Below are positions 37,557 to 47,780 of a stretch of DNA of 64,000 nucleotides, piece after piece. Under the pieces are notes generated by a model. That model saw only the letters and a program-made list of their open reading frames with translations. It was not told the origin of the DNA and searched no databases. Origin of the DNA: Pelagibacteraceae bacterium (GTDB lineage: Bacteria > Pseudomonadota > Alphaproteobacteria > HIMB59); NCBI GenBank assembly GCA_019651435.1, contig BOYI01000001.1:248001-312000 (forward strand), read 5' to 3'. The translations under genes and the position numbers were made by a program. Every line of letters begins with the position of its first letter. Position 1 is the stretch's first letter.

Positions 37557-38674
37557 TTAATTCCTCTCAGAAAACCTTCACATACTCGAAAAAACTGAGG
37601 TTCATCAAGTAAAAAACTATCATGACCTCTGTCAGAGACTACTTCAGCAAAGCTTACATTGGAGCCGATAGAATTAAGTAATGATACAATTTCACGAGAC
37701 TCTTTAGTTGGAAATAGCCAATCACTTGTAAAAGATAGAACAAGAAATCGAATTTCATTTTCTAAAATTCTTTTTTGATTATTTTTGATTTCCTCAGAGA
37801 CATCAAAGTAATCCATAGCTCGAGTCATATAAAGATAACTATTAGCATCAAATCGATCGACAAAAGATCGACCTTGATACCGAAGATAACTTTCTACTTG
37901 AAAGTCTATTCCAAAACCAAAAGATAGATCTTTTTTTTCTTGAAGATTTCTTCCAAATTTATTTTGAAAGGCTGTCTCTGAGAGATAAGTAATATGAGCA
38001 ATCATTCTTGCAACAGACAATCCATTTTCTGGTTTTTGATCAAACTCTATATATCTTCCCTGATTCCACTTTGGGTCTAACATAATTGATTGCCTTCCAG
38101 CCTCATCAAAAGCTATATTTTGAGCAGAATGCTTTAAAGATCCAGCTATACAAACAGTTGATTTCACAATTTCTGGAAAAGTGGCAGCCCATTGAAGAAC
38201 TTGCATCGCCCCCATAGAACCACCTATGACAGATCTGAGTTTAGCTATACCCAGTTCATCAATAAGTATTTTTTGAACTTTGACCATATCTCTAATGGTA
38301 ATTGTAGGAAAATCTAAACCATAAATTTTTGATGTTTCAGGATTAATGTCATTAGGACCAGTAGTGCCAACACAACCACCTAAAACGTTTGAGCAGATAA
38401 CGAAATACTTATTTGTGTCAATAGGCTTATTGGGACCAACCATCAAATCCCACCAACCATTTTTTTTTGTTATGGGGCTTTCTTCTGCCGGAAATTGATC
38501 TCCAGTTAATGCATGACAGATTAAGATCGCATTATCTTTATTTGAATTTAATTCACCATAGGTTTGATAAGCAATTTGAAATTTATTTATTGATTTTCCT
38601 GAGTCTAACAAAAGACTCTCCTCACAAGATAGAAGAAAACCTGGATAATCTGTATTATTTGTTATCTTTCTCAT
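37553..38674 (-). CDS. metX: Homoserine O-acetyltransferase
   Basis: Acetylates (or succinylates) L-homoserine to enter methionine synthesis. About 373 residues from ATG 38672-38674, chosen because GAGGGT lies just ahead and the upstream in-frame extension reads through the riboswitch. The nucleophile is in IGGSMGAMQVLQWA, the catalytic Asp in FTSDWLFP, and His in DRGHDSFLL. ALTGDQFPAE and NVLGGCVGTTGP are family signatures. The SAM-sensing leader at 38710-38758 predicts repression when SAM is plentiful. Confidence 0.96.
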   Translation of the reverse strand: MRKITNNTDYPGFLLSCEESLLLDSGKSINKFQIAYQTYGELNSNKDNAILICHALTGDQFPAEESPITKKNGWWDLMVGPNKPIDTNKYFVICSNVLGGCVGTTGPNDINPETSKIYGLDFPTITIRDMVKVQKILIDELGIAKLRSVIGGSMGAMQVLQWAATFPEIVKSTVCIAGSLKHSAQNIAFDEAGRQSIMLDPKWNQGRYIEFDQKPENGLSVARMIAHITYLSETAFQNKFGRNLQEKKDLSFGFGIDFQVESYLRYQGRSFVDRFDANSYLYMTRAMDYFDVSEEIKNNQKRILENEIRFLVLSFTSDWLFPTKESREIVSLLNSIGSNVSFAEVVSDRGHDSFLLDEPQFFRVCEGFLRGIK

Positions 38675-38709
38675 TATTCGTACCCTCTTGAGATGATAAC
38701 TTACGGGAA

Positions 38710-38758
38710 AACGCTTTAGCTGTTTATACACCCGCAAGCTGCTATCAAATCGGTGTTG
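38710..38758 (-). ncRNA. SAM-II/SAM-V-type riboswitch upstream of metX
   Basis: On the minus strand, ACACC at the start pairs with GGTGT (about 38728-38732) to make P1; the loop begins with GATTTGATA and ends CTTGC, and after P1 comes TATAAACAGCTAAAGCG. The order GATTT...TTGC...P1...TAAA.AGCTAAA matches the SAM-II core and its SAM-V relative from marine bacteria, both known ahead of metX/metY. It ends about 36 bases before the metX ATG, so it probably controls ribosome access. SAM-II and SAM-V cannot be told apart by eye with certainty. Confidence 0.82.
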
Positions 38759-38842
38759 ACCAAAATTTATGATTTTTCAGTTTATTTTTCAATATAAAAG
38801 GATGATATTTTTTTTATATAGTTTAAGTATAAACAAAAAAAA

Positions 38843-39899
38843 ATGACTAAAAATAAGCCAAAAAATAACTATCAAGGTGGAGCCGAAGAATTCAAGGGCT
38901 TCTATTCGTTTATCCTCAAACGAAAATAATGATGGCCCATCCACTAAAGTAAAAACTGCTATAAAAAAAAGTGTTAATTTTTCTAATATTTATCCAGAAT
39001 TAGATGGAGAAACACTTAGAAATCAAATTTCTAAAACTTACTCTTTGAAGTCCGAACAAATAATTTTGGGAGCAGGATCAGATGAGGTTCTACAAATGAT
39101 TTATGCAGCCTTTACTAAACCTGGCGATGAAGTGATCTTTACTAAATATGCTTTTGCAATGTATGCAATTTACGCAAAGAATTTTAATTGTAAGCCAAAA
39201 ATATTTAATGACTCTCAATTCCAATTTTCTCTTAATGAATTTGCAAAATTAGCATCTTCTAAAACAAAGATTATTTTTCTTGCAAATCCAAATAATCCAA
39301 CTGGATCAATTTTCTATAAGGATGAGATAATTAAATTTATAAAAAAAATTAATAAAAAAACCTTAATAGTTTTGGACTCTGCTTACTGTGAATATTTGCA
39401 AGAAAAAAAATATGAAGATGGATTATCATTAGTAAAAAAATTTCCAAATTTAATTATAACTAGATCATTTTCAAAAATTTATGCATTAGGTGGTCTTCGA
39501 ATTGGGTGGGGGTACTCATCTATAAAAAATATTTCAAAGTTATATCAGTTTAAAAAGCCATTTAATGTATCTAGGTTATCATGCATAGCAGCTTCAGAAG
39601 CATTAAAAGATCAGCGATGGATTTCCAAAAGTGTAAAAAATAATATAAATAATAAAAAATTTACAATTGAACAGTTAGATAATTCTTTATTCAAAACGAA
39701 AGATACTACTGCTAATTTTATCCTTCTGGAGTTTAGTCATGAAAAAATAGCAAATAAATTTGTTAAATTCCTTTATAGAAATAAAATTACGGTTAGGCAT
39801 CTAGCATCATACCACTTGCCTAAACATGTTCGCATGACTATTGGTAATCTTAATGAAATGAAAAAAACAATAAAGGTTTGTAATAGTTTTGATGTTTAA
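38843..39899 (+). CDS. hisC: Histidinol-phosphate / aromatic aminotransferase (one frameshift)
   Basis: PLP-dependent class II aminotransferase of about 352 residues. RLSSNENNDGPS near the N-terminus, LANPNNPTGS, and the PLP lysine in TRSFSKIYALGGLRIGW are clear. The ATG at 38843 begins an N-terminus (KPKNNYQGGAEE) in a different frame from the rest; one indel near 38900 explains this. It overlaps tyrA by eight bases, so transamination of phenylpyruvate, hydroxyphenylpyruvate or arogenate precursors is as likely as histidine synthesis. Confidence 0.9.
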
Positions 39900-40783
39900 A
39901 AATATATTGATTATTGGCTTTGGAATGATTGGATCATCTATAGCGAGATCGATACCAAAATCAAGAAAACAAGCCCATATTTATGCGTTTGATAAATCTA
40001 AAGATTTTTCAAAAGGTTAAAAAGGCAAATCTAAATGTAAGTTCTATAAAATCCCTTGATGATATTAAGAAATTGTCAATTGACTTGATCATTGTATGCA
40101 CGCCCGTCCTTCAGTATGAAAATATTTTAAAGAAAATAAATAAATTGAATGATCAGAGTTTTATAGTAACTGATGTTGGCTCAACTAAAAAAAATATTGA
40201 GGATATTTATTATAAAAATAATTTTAAATTTAGGTTTATTCCTTCTCATCCCATCGCTGGTATAGAGAAATCTGGTTTAGAGAATGGTTTTTTAGGTTTA
40301 TTTGAAAACCGTTACAGCATTGTTTGCCCTCTAAAAAATTCCAGTAAAAAAGATATTTCTTTAGTTAGTAAGTTTTGGAGGTCTTTGTCAATGAAAACAG
40401 AGGTCATGACAGCCAAAGAGCATGACCATGTTCTTAGCCTAACTTCTCATTTACCACATATCATTTCTTACTCTTTAGTCTTAACAGCTATTAAAAAAGA
40501 AAAATCTTTAAATTCTAAATTAGTTAAGTTTTCAGCTGGTGGGTTTAGAGACTTTACTCGTGTAGCGGGAAGTGATCCAGAAATGTGGAGAGATATTTTT
40601 TTAGCAAACAGCAAAGAGATTAAAAAATTAACAAATATGTTTATTGGAGAGTTAAAAAAATTCTCCAAAGATTTAAATTCACAAAATTCAAAAAAATTAT
40701 TAAATAAATTGCAAAAAACTAAAAATATCAGAAATAGAATTGTAAAAGCTAAACAGGCTGGAAAATTTATTCCTAATGATTAA
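39892..40783 (+). CDS. tyrA: Prephenate/arogenate dehydrogenase (one frameshift)
   Basis: NAD-dependent dehydrogenase for tyrosine synthesis, about 296 residues. The dinucleotide-binding start is NILIIGFGMIGSSIA, followed by VTDVGSTKK, PSHPIAGIEKSG and the catalytic-His region LTSHLPHIISYSL; GGFRDFTRVAGSDPEMW is diagnostic. One indel near 40015 separates the first 41 residues from the rest. It is cotranscribed with the aminotransferase; it ends 11 bases inside the convergent plsC. Confidence 0.93.
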
Positions 40784-41444
40784 GAGAATTAATTGCCTTT
40801 TTTAGTTGATCAAGAAATTCTTGTTTACTTAAACCAGGTTGTATTGGCTCTTTAAATTCAATTAATATTTCACCAGATTTAATTTTATTATTTTTGGGCC
40901 AATAAAGACCAGAATTGAGGGCTATTGGTACAACTGGTTTATTAAGTGATTTATACATTGAAAAGATTCCAGGCTTCAAATCAGGTTTTGCTTTATAAGG
41001 TGTTCTAGTACCTTCTGGAAAAATGATGACAGGTCTATTTTCAACATATTCAGCTGTTTGGTCATTAACATATCGAAGACTTTGGATGCCTTGACTACGA
41101 TCAATAGCTATCATGCCTAGTTTTTTTAAATAAGTTCCAAAGAGTGGAATTGATAATAATTCTTTTTTAAGGATATAAGCAGGGTTATAAAAAAGTTGAT
41201 TAAAGTAAATTGTTTCAAACATAGATTGGTGTTTACTTGCAAAAAGACATCCTTTTAAATTTGCAAAATCTGGGTTGATAACTTTAATTTTAATATTAAA
41301 AATGCGCAGCATCCATTGCATATTTTTAGTAAAAAATATTACAAAAAATCGAAAATTTTTATATCTGAAAGGCAATCCTAATAAAGAAATAATTAAAACA
41401 ATTGCAGTGGTTAGATAAAATAAAATTAAAAAACTAAATCTCAT
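40773..41444 (-). CDS. plsC: 1-acyl-sn-glycerol-3-phosphate acyltransferase
   Basis: Makes phosphatidic acid at the inner membrane. 223 residues with an N-terminal membrane anchor, motif I ASKHQSMFET (His with Glu in place of Asp), and motif III FPEGTRTPY, followed by PVVPIALNSG. It lies downstream of the YdcF-like gene in the argH-lysA run, a grouping common in alphaproteobacteria. Confidence 0.92.
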   Translation of the reverse strand: MRFSFLILFYLTTAIVLIISLLGLPFRYKNFRFFVIFFTKNMQWMLRIFNIKIKVINPDFANLKGCLFASKHQSMFETIYFNQLFYNPAYILKKELLSIPLFGTYLKKLGMIAIDRSQGIQSLRYVNDQTAEYVENRPVIIFPEGTRTPYKAKPDLKPGIFSMYKSLNKPVVPIALNSGLYWPKNNKIKSGEILIEFKEPIQPGLSKQEFLDQLKKAINSLNH

Positions 41445-41491
41445 ACTTTTTACAAATACTATTTTTGAAATTAATAATTTTACATATTCTT

Positions 41492-41998
41492 CTACATTTT
41501 CTCAAAAGGAATAATTAATTCTTCATTACTTACCGCAAAAGGAATTACTTCTAAACCAGAGAGTTGATTAAAGAGAAACTCAGCTCGTTGCATATGAAGA
41601 TTTGAAGTAATGAGGAGGATAGACTGAATTTTTTTTTCTAGAGCCCAATATCTTGTTTCTAAAGCATTCTCATAAGTATTTTTAGATAAATATCCAACCT
41701 CTATACAACAATTAACCACCTCTCTATCAAAGTTTAAAATATTGACCAATACTACTTCTGAATTAAAGGTGTTATCAACTCCTGAGATAAAAAGTTTTTT
41801 TTGATTAGAATTTTCAATTTGTCTATATCCCTCTATTATTCTTTCTCCTTTCCCACCAGTTAAAACAACAATAGCATCAACATCAAAATTGCTTATTTTC
41901 TGATTAGGTAAATTATTTTTAAATTTCACTATTCCCAGTGCTAAAGATAGAAGTATTAAAGCTAATAGAATGTTAATGCGTTTTAAAAATAATATCAT
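41492..41998 (-). CDS. YdcF/DUF218-family membrane protein
   Basis: 168 residues: one N-terminal transmembrane helix, then a DUF218 domain with DAIVVLTGGKGERIIEGYR, LFISGVDN, and ILLITSNLHMQRAEFLF. The family includes ElyC/SanA, linked to cell-envelope carbohydrate metabolism. The ATG overlaps the stop of lysA by one base. The C-terminus may be slightly cut short compared with relatives. Confidence 0.82.
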   Translation of the reverse strand: MILFLKRINILLALILLSLALGIVKFKNNLPNQKISNFDVDAIVVLTGGKGERIIEGYRQIENSNQKKLFISGVDNTFNSEVVLVNILNFDREVVNCCIEVGYLSKNTYENALETRYWALEKKIQSILLITSNLHMQRAEFLFNQLSGLEVIPFAVSNEELIIPFEKM

Positions 41999-43178
41999 TA
42001 CATGATTTCATTTTTACATAAATCCTCAAGGGTATCTCTTGATCGAATGACTCTATACTCATTTTGTCCCATTAAGACTTCAAGCGGTCTTGGACGCTAT
42101 TATAAGTAGATGACATAGACGAGCCATAAGCGCCAACATTTATAAATTTCAAATAATCACCTACTTTAACTTCTGGTAAATTTATATTTTTAGCTAAGAA
42201 ATCTGTCGACTCACAGATGCCCCCTGCAATATCATAGTTCTTAAGCTCTTTAGAATTATTTAATGTTTGAACTGGTGGGTTAATTTCATAAAGGGCAGGG
42301 CGTAGATATTCTGAAAATGATGCATCTGTAATAATAATTTCCGATTTCCACTACTTTTGATGTAAAGAACTTTTGTAATTAATTCACCACTGTTGGCAAC
42401 AATGAATCTCCCAGGTTCAAAAATAATATGATATTTTTTACCTTGAAGAAGGTTTTCTAACTCTTTTTGCCATTCAACAAAGTCTAAAGCGTCATCAGAG
42501 TGGTCCATAACTCCAAAGCCACCACCAAAATCAAGATTAGTGATTGTATGATTCTTTTTATTTAATTGGTCTGCAAGTAAAATTAATTGTCCGTATGATT
42601 GTATTAATTTTTGATGATCGACAATTTGACTTCCAATATGAACGGATAAAGTTGAAAGCTGAACACCTTTCATCTCTAAAATTCTATCAAAATTAATTTG
42701 GTCCTCGGATATACCAAATTTACCACCAGACTTTCCAGTAGTAATTTTTCAAGGGTATCGGCATCTATATTGGGGTTTAGCCTTATTCCAATATTTGTTT
42801 TTAGACCTTTGCTTAAGGAATATTCATTAATAAAGTCTATTTCTTCTAAATTCTCAACATTTATAGATTTAATCTGTTGAGTAATTGCATATTTTAAATC
42901 AAATTCAGTTTTACCAGGACCATCAAAAATAACTTCAGAAGGATCTATACCAGCTTTGAGTGACTTAAATAATTCTCCAGCAGAAACTACCTCAGCACCA
43001 AACCTTGTCTTTTTAGTAAATTGAGAATAGCTAAATTGGGATTTGCCTTAACAGCAAAATGAAATTTATGAGAAAAATCTAGATTTAATTCTTTTAGAAT
43101 TTTTGTTTTAGCAATTATAGTTTCTTCTTTATAAAGATAAAAGGGAGTAGAAAACTCATTTAAAATTTTATCAAACAT
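41998..43178 (-). CDS. lysA: Diaminopimelate decarboxylase (several frameshifts)
   Basis: The last step of lysine synthesis, PLP-dependent, about 394 residues rejoined. The PLP lysine is in HFAVKANPN, then GAEVVSAGEL, SVHIGSQI, LDFGGGFGV, EPGRFIVANSG, and GGICESTDFLA with the active-site Cys. Breaks lie near 43010, 42705, 42350 and 42085. Because lysine and peptidoglycan synthesis need this enzyme, the breaks are taken as sequencing errors. It is in an operon with argH and a small lipoprotein. Confidence 0.92.
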
Positions 43179-43180
43179 TT

Positions 43181-43327
43181 TTACTCCTCAGGGTATTCAT
43201 ATTCATCGTTAGGAGGAAAAGGAAACTCAGATTTATCTACTACTCCCTCTGGTAATTTATTTGGTTTTTTATTTCCACATGAGAGCAAAGATAGAGAAAG
43301 AACTAAAATTGATAATAATTTAAGCAT
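43181..43327 (-). CDS. Small lipoprotein, LptM-like
   Basis: 48 residues, too short for most gene finders. MLKLLSILVLSLSLLSCG gives a signal with lipobox LLSC, and the mature part CGNKKPNKLPEG resembles the CGxKGPLxLP start of LptM/YifL-type lipoproteins. LptM helps mature the LptD-LptE lipopolysaccharide translocon in E. coli and its gene lies near lysA/dapF there. Here it sits between argH (one base) and lysA (two bases). The assignment is by motif and context. Confidence 0.75.
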   Translation of the reverse strand: MLKLLSILVLSLSLLSCGNKKPNKLPEGVVDKSEFPFPPNDEYEYPEE

Positions 43328-43328
43328 T

Positions 43329-44716
43329 TTACTTTAAGAACTTCTGAAATTTATGAATTTTTTTAGAAACTTCTTTTGGGTTAGTGCTCATATTTGTCTT
43401 TTTTCTTGATAAACTTTTTTTAACATCAATATACTGATAGATATTGGAGTCTATTGATTTTTCAAACTTCTGAAATTCCTTTAAAGATATTTCAGAAAGT
43501 TTCATTTTATTTTTCAAAGCAAATTGAACAATATCAGCAATAGTCTTGTATGATTTTCTGAATGGAATATTTTTTTCAATAACTAAATAGTCAGCTAAAT
43601 CAGTAGCTGTAGCAAAATTAGTCTCACACAATTCAACCCCAATTTTTTTATTGAAATCTGATTTTTTAATTACATCACTCATAACATTAAGACAGAGGGA
43701 AAGCTCATCAAAACATTCAAAAATAATTTTTTATCTTCTTGGAAATCTTTAAAATAAGTTAATGGAAGATTAGATATAATATTTGAAAATTCTTGAGATT
43801 TGGTTCTTATGATATTTGCCTTTGATCGTATTAATTCTAAAGAGTCTGGATTTCTTTTTTGAGGCATAATTGAACTTCCAGTTGAATACTCAGAATGTAC
43901 ATTAAATAATCCAACCAAATTGCTAGACCATAAAATTAATTCAGAAGAGAGTTTACCTAAATGTATTGAAGTCATAGAACAAGCATGAAGAAAGTACATA
44001 CAAAAATCTCGATCACTGACGCCATCCATGGAATTTTGTTTTGACTTACTAAATCCCAGTTTTTTATTTAATAAATTTTGATCTAGTTGATAGTTACTTC
44101 CTGCTAAGGCAGCACTCCCTAAGACATTTTCATCTGCTCCCTGTATGCTAAATTCAAAATAATCCAAATCACGTTTGAACATTTCTAGATAAGCCAATAA
44201 GTGATGCGCAAGAGATAAAGGCTGCGCTATTTGTAAATGAGTAAAACCAGGAATTATTGTTTCTTGATGTTTGTTTGCCTGATTAAAAATAGAACGCATA
44301 ACCATCTTAATCAGTTTTTGTATTTCTTTGCTGATTTTTTTGTCCAAAGACGTGTATCAGTTGCAACTTGATCATTTCGTGATCTGCCAGTGTGAATTTT
44401 TAAAGCGATATCTCCAATTTTTTGATGAAGAAAGTATTCCACATTCATGTGAATATCTTCATTTTTTTTAGAAAACTTAATTTTTCCTTTTTGATATTCA
44501 TTCAGAATTTCATTTAAACATTGATAAATTTTTTTGCCTCAATTTTGGAGATTACCTTTAATTTTTCTAAGGCACTCACATGTGCTTGAGTAACTAAAAT
44601 ATCTTCTTCAATGAGTCGCTGATCTACATCTATCGAACTATTAAAATATCCATTAAAGATGATGTCTTTTTATTTATAGAAGTAGATAAAAGCTTATTAT
44701 TTTTCTTTTTTGTCAT
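43329..44716 (-). CDS. argH: Argininosuccinate lyase (several frameshifts)
   Basis: The final step of arginine synthesis, about 462 residues rejoined. The fumarase-superfamily signature [12 protein letters not shown] is intact, as are [20 protein letters not shown] and the N-terminal SRNDQVATD, the last read in another frame. Breaks lie near 43680, 44345, 44535 and 44665. It starts at ATG 44714-44716 ([13 protein letters not shown]). Confidence 0.93.
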
Positions 44717-44728
44717 GAGCGTAAATTA

Positions 44729-44929
44729 TTATCTTGATAAATATATAATGGCAGCAAAGACAAAAACAGCTATACCTTGAAACAAAACTCTCATTCTCAT
44801 GAGCTTGTTACTATGTTTTTTATTAAAATTTCCATTTTTGGCCATGGCAATGACGCCTATTACCACCATAAGCAATGCCAAAAACATAGATATAATGAGA
44901 ATTAAGGGTAAGATGCCAGATGTGCTCAT
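44729..44929 (-). CDS. HIG1-domain twin-transmembrane protein
   Basis: 66 residues from ATG 44927-44929: helix PLILIISMFLALLMVVIGVI, a basic loop NFNKKHSNKLMRMRVLFQG with the family's R-RVLFQG pattern, and a second helix IAVFVFAAIIYLS. HIG1 proteins associate with respiratory complexes in mitochondria and alphaproteobacteria. It lies 12 bases upstream of argH. Confidence 0.85.
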   Translation of the reverse strand: MSTSGILPLILIISMFLALLMVVIGVIAMAKNGNFNKKHSNKLMRMRVLFQGIAVFVFAAIIYLSR

Positions 44930-44986
44930 GGTCAATAGTTATCAAATTATCCTTAAATGTCTAATTATTAAATTTGAGCTAAAAAT

Positions 44987-45579
44987 ATGAAAAAAATAGT
45001 TCTTTTTCTTCATGGTTATGGTTCAAATGGAGTGATCTTATTACCTTAAAGGATTATTTCCATCTTAATCAATCGGAAACAGAATTTATATCTCCAAATG
45101 CCCCAGAACCATGTGAATTTAATTATTTTGGATATCAATGGTTTGCATTAAATGAAAGATCAGTCGAAGAAATTCAGACGGGTTTAAAATCTGCATTTTT
45201 TTATTTAGATGATATTGTGAATGATATCAAAAAAAAATTTGAGATTAATACTGATCAAATTTCTATTCTTGGGTTTTCTCAAGGCTCTATGCTTGCAACT
45301 TACTATGCTCTTCAAAATGAAAATACTTTTCAAAATATTTTTCACTTTCTGGCTCTTTACCAAATCAAATACTTGAGAAAATAGAATTAAAAAAATAATA
45401 CAAAATATTTAATATTTCATGGGAAAATTGATGATGTAGTATCACCTAATCAAGCTATAGAAACTCATAATTTTCTGATTAATCAAAAAATCGAAAGTCA
45501 AATAATTATGGATGATAATTGCGGACATTCTATAAGCCCATTAGCGATAGAAGCTATTAATAATAAATTTAAAAATTGA
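44987..45579 (+). CDS. Phospholipase/carboxylesterase family hydrolase (frameshifted)
   Basis: Alpha/beta serine hydrolase of about 197 residues. KKIVLFLHGYGSNG at the start, SPNAPEPCEF, the nucleophile in ILGFSQGSMLA, Asp in HGKIDDVV and His in NCGHSISP. Breaks lie near 45035 and 45345-45400. It belongs to the YpfH/esterase group; the substrate is unknown. Confidence 0.82.
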
Positions 45580-45632
45580 ATTTAAAATATATTTAACAAA
45601 CTGTTAACTAGTTGATATGATACTATCAAGTT

Positions 45633-46193
45633 ATGCTAAATTCGAATCATTGTCCCTCATTGGTTCTTAATGCGGATTATCGCCCTCTTAGTTATTTTCC
45701 CTTATCTATATGGAGCTGGAAAGATACAGTTAAGGCAGTATTTTTAGATAGGGTGAATATAGTAGAAGAATATGATCAAAAAGTATCCTCCCCATCCTTT
45801 GAAATGTTTCTTCCAAGTATTATAGCACTTAAAGATTACATCCCTCATAGCCATACCCCTGCTTTTACGAGGTTCAATGTTTTTTTAAGAGATGATTTTA
45901 CGTGTCAGTATTGTTATGAAAAATTTTCTACTAAAGAGTTAACTTTTGATCATTTGATCCCTAGGTCTAAAGGAGGATTGACTAATTGGGAGAATGTAGT
46001 CACGGCATGTTCACATTGTAATTGGACAAAAGGAAGTAAAAGTTTATCTCAAGTAGGTTTTAAATTATTAAGAAAACCTAAAGAGCCCTCTCAGTATTCC
46101 TTAAGATTAAAAAGCAAGAATTTCCCCTCAGATTATCTCCATTCTAGCTGGAGAGACTATCTCTATTGGGATAGCATCTTAGAAAAAGATTAA
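45633..46193 (+). CDS. HNH endonuclease-fold protein
   Basis: 186 residues. A zinc HNH domain: CQYCYEKF, then TFDHLIPRSKGGLTNWENVV and ACSHCNWTKG, with the two CxxC pairs and the catalytic His. The N-terminal VLNADYRPLSYFPLSIW is typical of a widely conserved stand-alone alphaproteobacterial family (McrA-like, COG1403). No methylase or defence genes lie near, so a restriction role is not supported. It overlaps coq7 by four bases, convergently. Confidence 0.87.
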   Translation: MLNSNHCPSLVLNADYRPLSYFPLSIWSWKDTVKAVFLDRVNIVEEYDQKVSSPSFEMFLPSIIALKDYIPHSHTPAFTRFNVFLRDDFTCQYCYEKFSTKELTFDHLIPRSKGGLTNWENVVTACSHCNWTKGSKSLSQVGFKLLRKPKEPSQYSLRLKSKNFPSDYLHSSWRDYLYWDSILEKD

Positions 46194-46746
46194 TATTTTT
46201 TTGATATTTTTATAGCTGTATAACAGAGCTGTTTAATAGTTTTTGAGAGAAGAACGTAACCAGTTGTCATTTCAGCTTGGTGTTCAACCCCAGTATCATG
46301 ATGTTCAAGCTCATCTTCACGAAATTTTTTAACAGTTTTCAGTAGTTGAGGTTTAATTTTTCTTTTTTTAGCTCTTCAGCTTGTTCCTCATAGTGTTGTC
46401 CTATTACTTCCTCAACAGCAACTGTGCAGGCCATTGCAGCTTTTTTTCCTAAAAGAGCCGTTCCTACTCCGAGAGCATATCCAGCAATATTCCAGATGGG
46501 AAACATAATTGTGGGTTTTACATCCTCTTTAACTATAAGCTCATCAAAAGTTGATTTGTGAATTTCTTCTTGTTCTGCCATTTCTTTAATTTCTTTTCCA
46601 AATTCAGTATGCTCATTAAAAATGGCAAGTTGACCTCTATAAATTTGCGTTGCTCCATGTTCTCCAGCATGATCAACACGAATGATCTCTTCAATTAATT
46701 TTTTATCTTGAGGTTTAAGCTTTTTGGTTTTTTTCTTTATAGGCAT
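46190..46746 (-). CDS. coq7: Demethoxyubiquinone hydroxylase COQ7-type (one frameshift)
   Basis: Di-iron monooxygenase of ubiquinone synthesis, about 185 residues. Iron ligands are visible: the Glu in IIRVDHAGEHGA, the ExxH in EQEEIHKS, then AVEEVIGQHYEEQ, and after a frameshift near 46362, EDELEHHDTGVEHQ. COQ7 is characteristic of alphaproteobacteria, some other proteobacteria and mitochondria, and supports the taxonomic call. Its start lies inside the end of the dsbB-like gene. Confidence 0.93.
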
Positions 46747-47193
46747 TGAAAACTATTACTATCAGAAACATAAGTGAAAAAAAAGAATTATAAATAGATA
46801 GCGGAATACCATAATATTTCAAATTAGCATTGGAACAATTTATAGTAAGAGTGTCACTCATTAATGCTTCTTTTAATTGATTTATATCACTAGGAATTTC
46901 AGCACTTTGACAACCACTATAACTAATAATCTCATAGGTACTGAGAGTATGATAATTAGAAACTAAAAATTCTGCTAATAGTAAGAAAATTAGTAAGAAA
47001 GATGTTAGTTTTATAATTTTAGGAAAAAGAGGGTAATTAAGCCAACTAAAATTATTATGTAATATGGAATTCTTTGATAAGTACATAACTTGCATGGGGC
47101 ATGACCCATTACATACTGCATAAAGAATGCTGATAAGATAGCGAATATAGAAAATAATACCGCTAAGAAAAATATGTTTTTTGAGTTAATCAT
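46715..47193 (-). CDS. dsbB: DsbB-family disulfide bond protein (one frameshift)
   Basis: Membrane quinone reductase that re-oxidises periplasmic thiol oxidases, about 159 residues. Motif CKLCTYQRIPYY carries the redox CxxC pair (DsbB CxLC), and GCQSAEIP with TINCSN gives the second cysteine pair. Four hydrophobic segments fit the family. The frame breaks near 47030. Start ATG 47191-47193 overlaps the upstream DedA-like gene by eight bases, and the end overlaps coq7 by 32. Confidence 0.85.
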
Positions 47194-47752
47194 GACCAAT
47201 CAATAAATAAATAACTAAGATAATTAATATAGGAATGATTAAAAATAAAATTGTTTTATTTTTCTTTATAAATTTAATTCCATAATCTCCAAATTGATAA
47301 ACTATATAGCCAATAATTAAAAACCTTAAACCACGCGATAAGAATGATAATAAAAGAAAAAATATAAAATTAAATTTTGCATAGCCACTTGTTATGGCAA
47401 TTATTTTATATGGAATAGGGGTAAAGCCACCAAGAAATATTGCAATTAATCCATATTGGTCATAAAAATTAAAAAATAATTCTTGTTTACTTAGATCAAA
47501 AATTCCTTTGATTGAGTCAAATAAGAATAGTCCTAGAAAATATCCAACCGCACCACCCAAAATTGAAAATAGAGTGCAATTAATGACAGTTCTAAGAAAT
47601 TTTTTTTTATCAAAGTGTATAAGAGGTATTAAAATTACATCTGGAGGAATCGGAAAGAAAATACTTTCAATAAATGCAACAGCAGATAAAAAAAATTGTG
47701 AATAGCGGCTAGTTGATTTTTTTTCAATGTATATATAGATGCTATTCCACAT
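47186..47752 (-). CDS. DedA/SNARE-associated membrane protein, YqaA-like
   Basis: 188 residues with five hydrophobic segments. FIESIFFPIPPDVILIPLI and the re-entrant FLGGFTPIPYKIIAITSGYA, with conserved Gly, Pro and Lys, define the VTT/SNARE-associated family (YqaA branch). Related proteins are lipid scramblases or flippases for undecaprenyl phosphate or phospholipids; the exact role here is unknown. Confidence 0.87.
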   Translation of the reverse strand: MWNSIYIYIEKKSTSRYSQFFLSAVAFIESIFFPIPPDVILIPLIHFDKKKFLRTVINCTLFSILGGAVGYFLGLFLFDSIKGIFDLSKQELFFNFYDQYGLIAIFLGGFTPIPYKIIAITSGYAKFNFIFFLLLSFLSRGLRFLIIGYIVYQFGDYGIKFIKKNKTILFLIIPILIILVIYLLIGHD

Positions 47753-47780
47753 TTAAGGTTAAAAATTAAGAATTATAAAA

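Noticed and set aside
45633-46193. HNH protein as part of a restriction or defence system
   Set aside because: It lacks a methylase, specificity or other defence gene nearby and lies among housekeeping genes; the family is widely conserved as a stand-alone gene.
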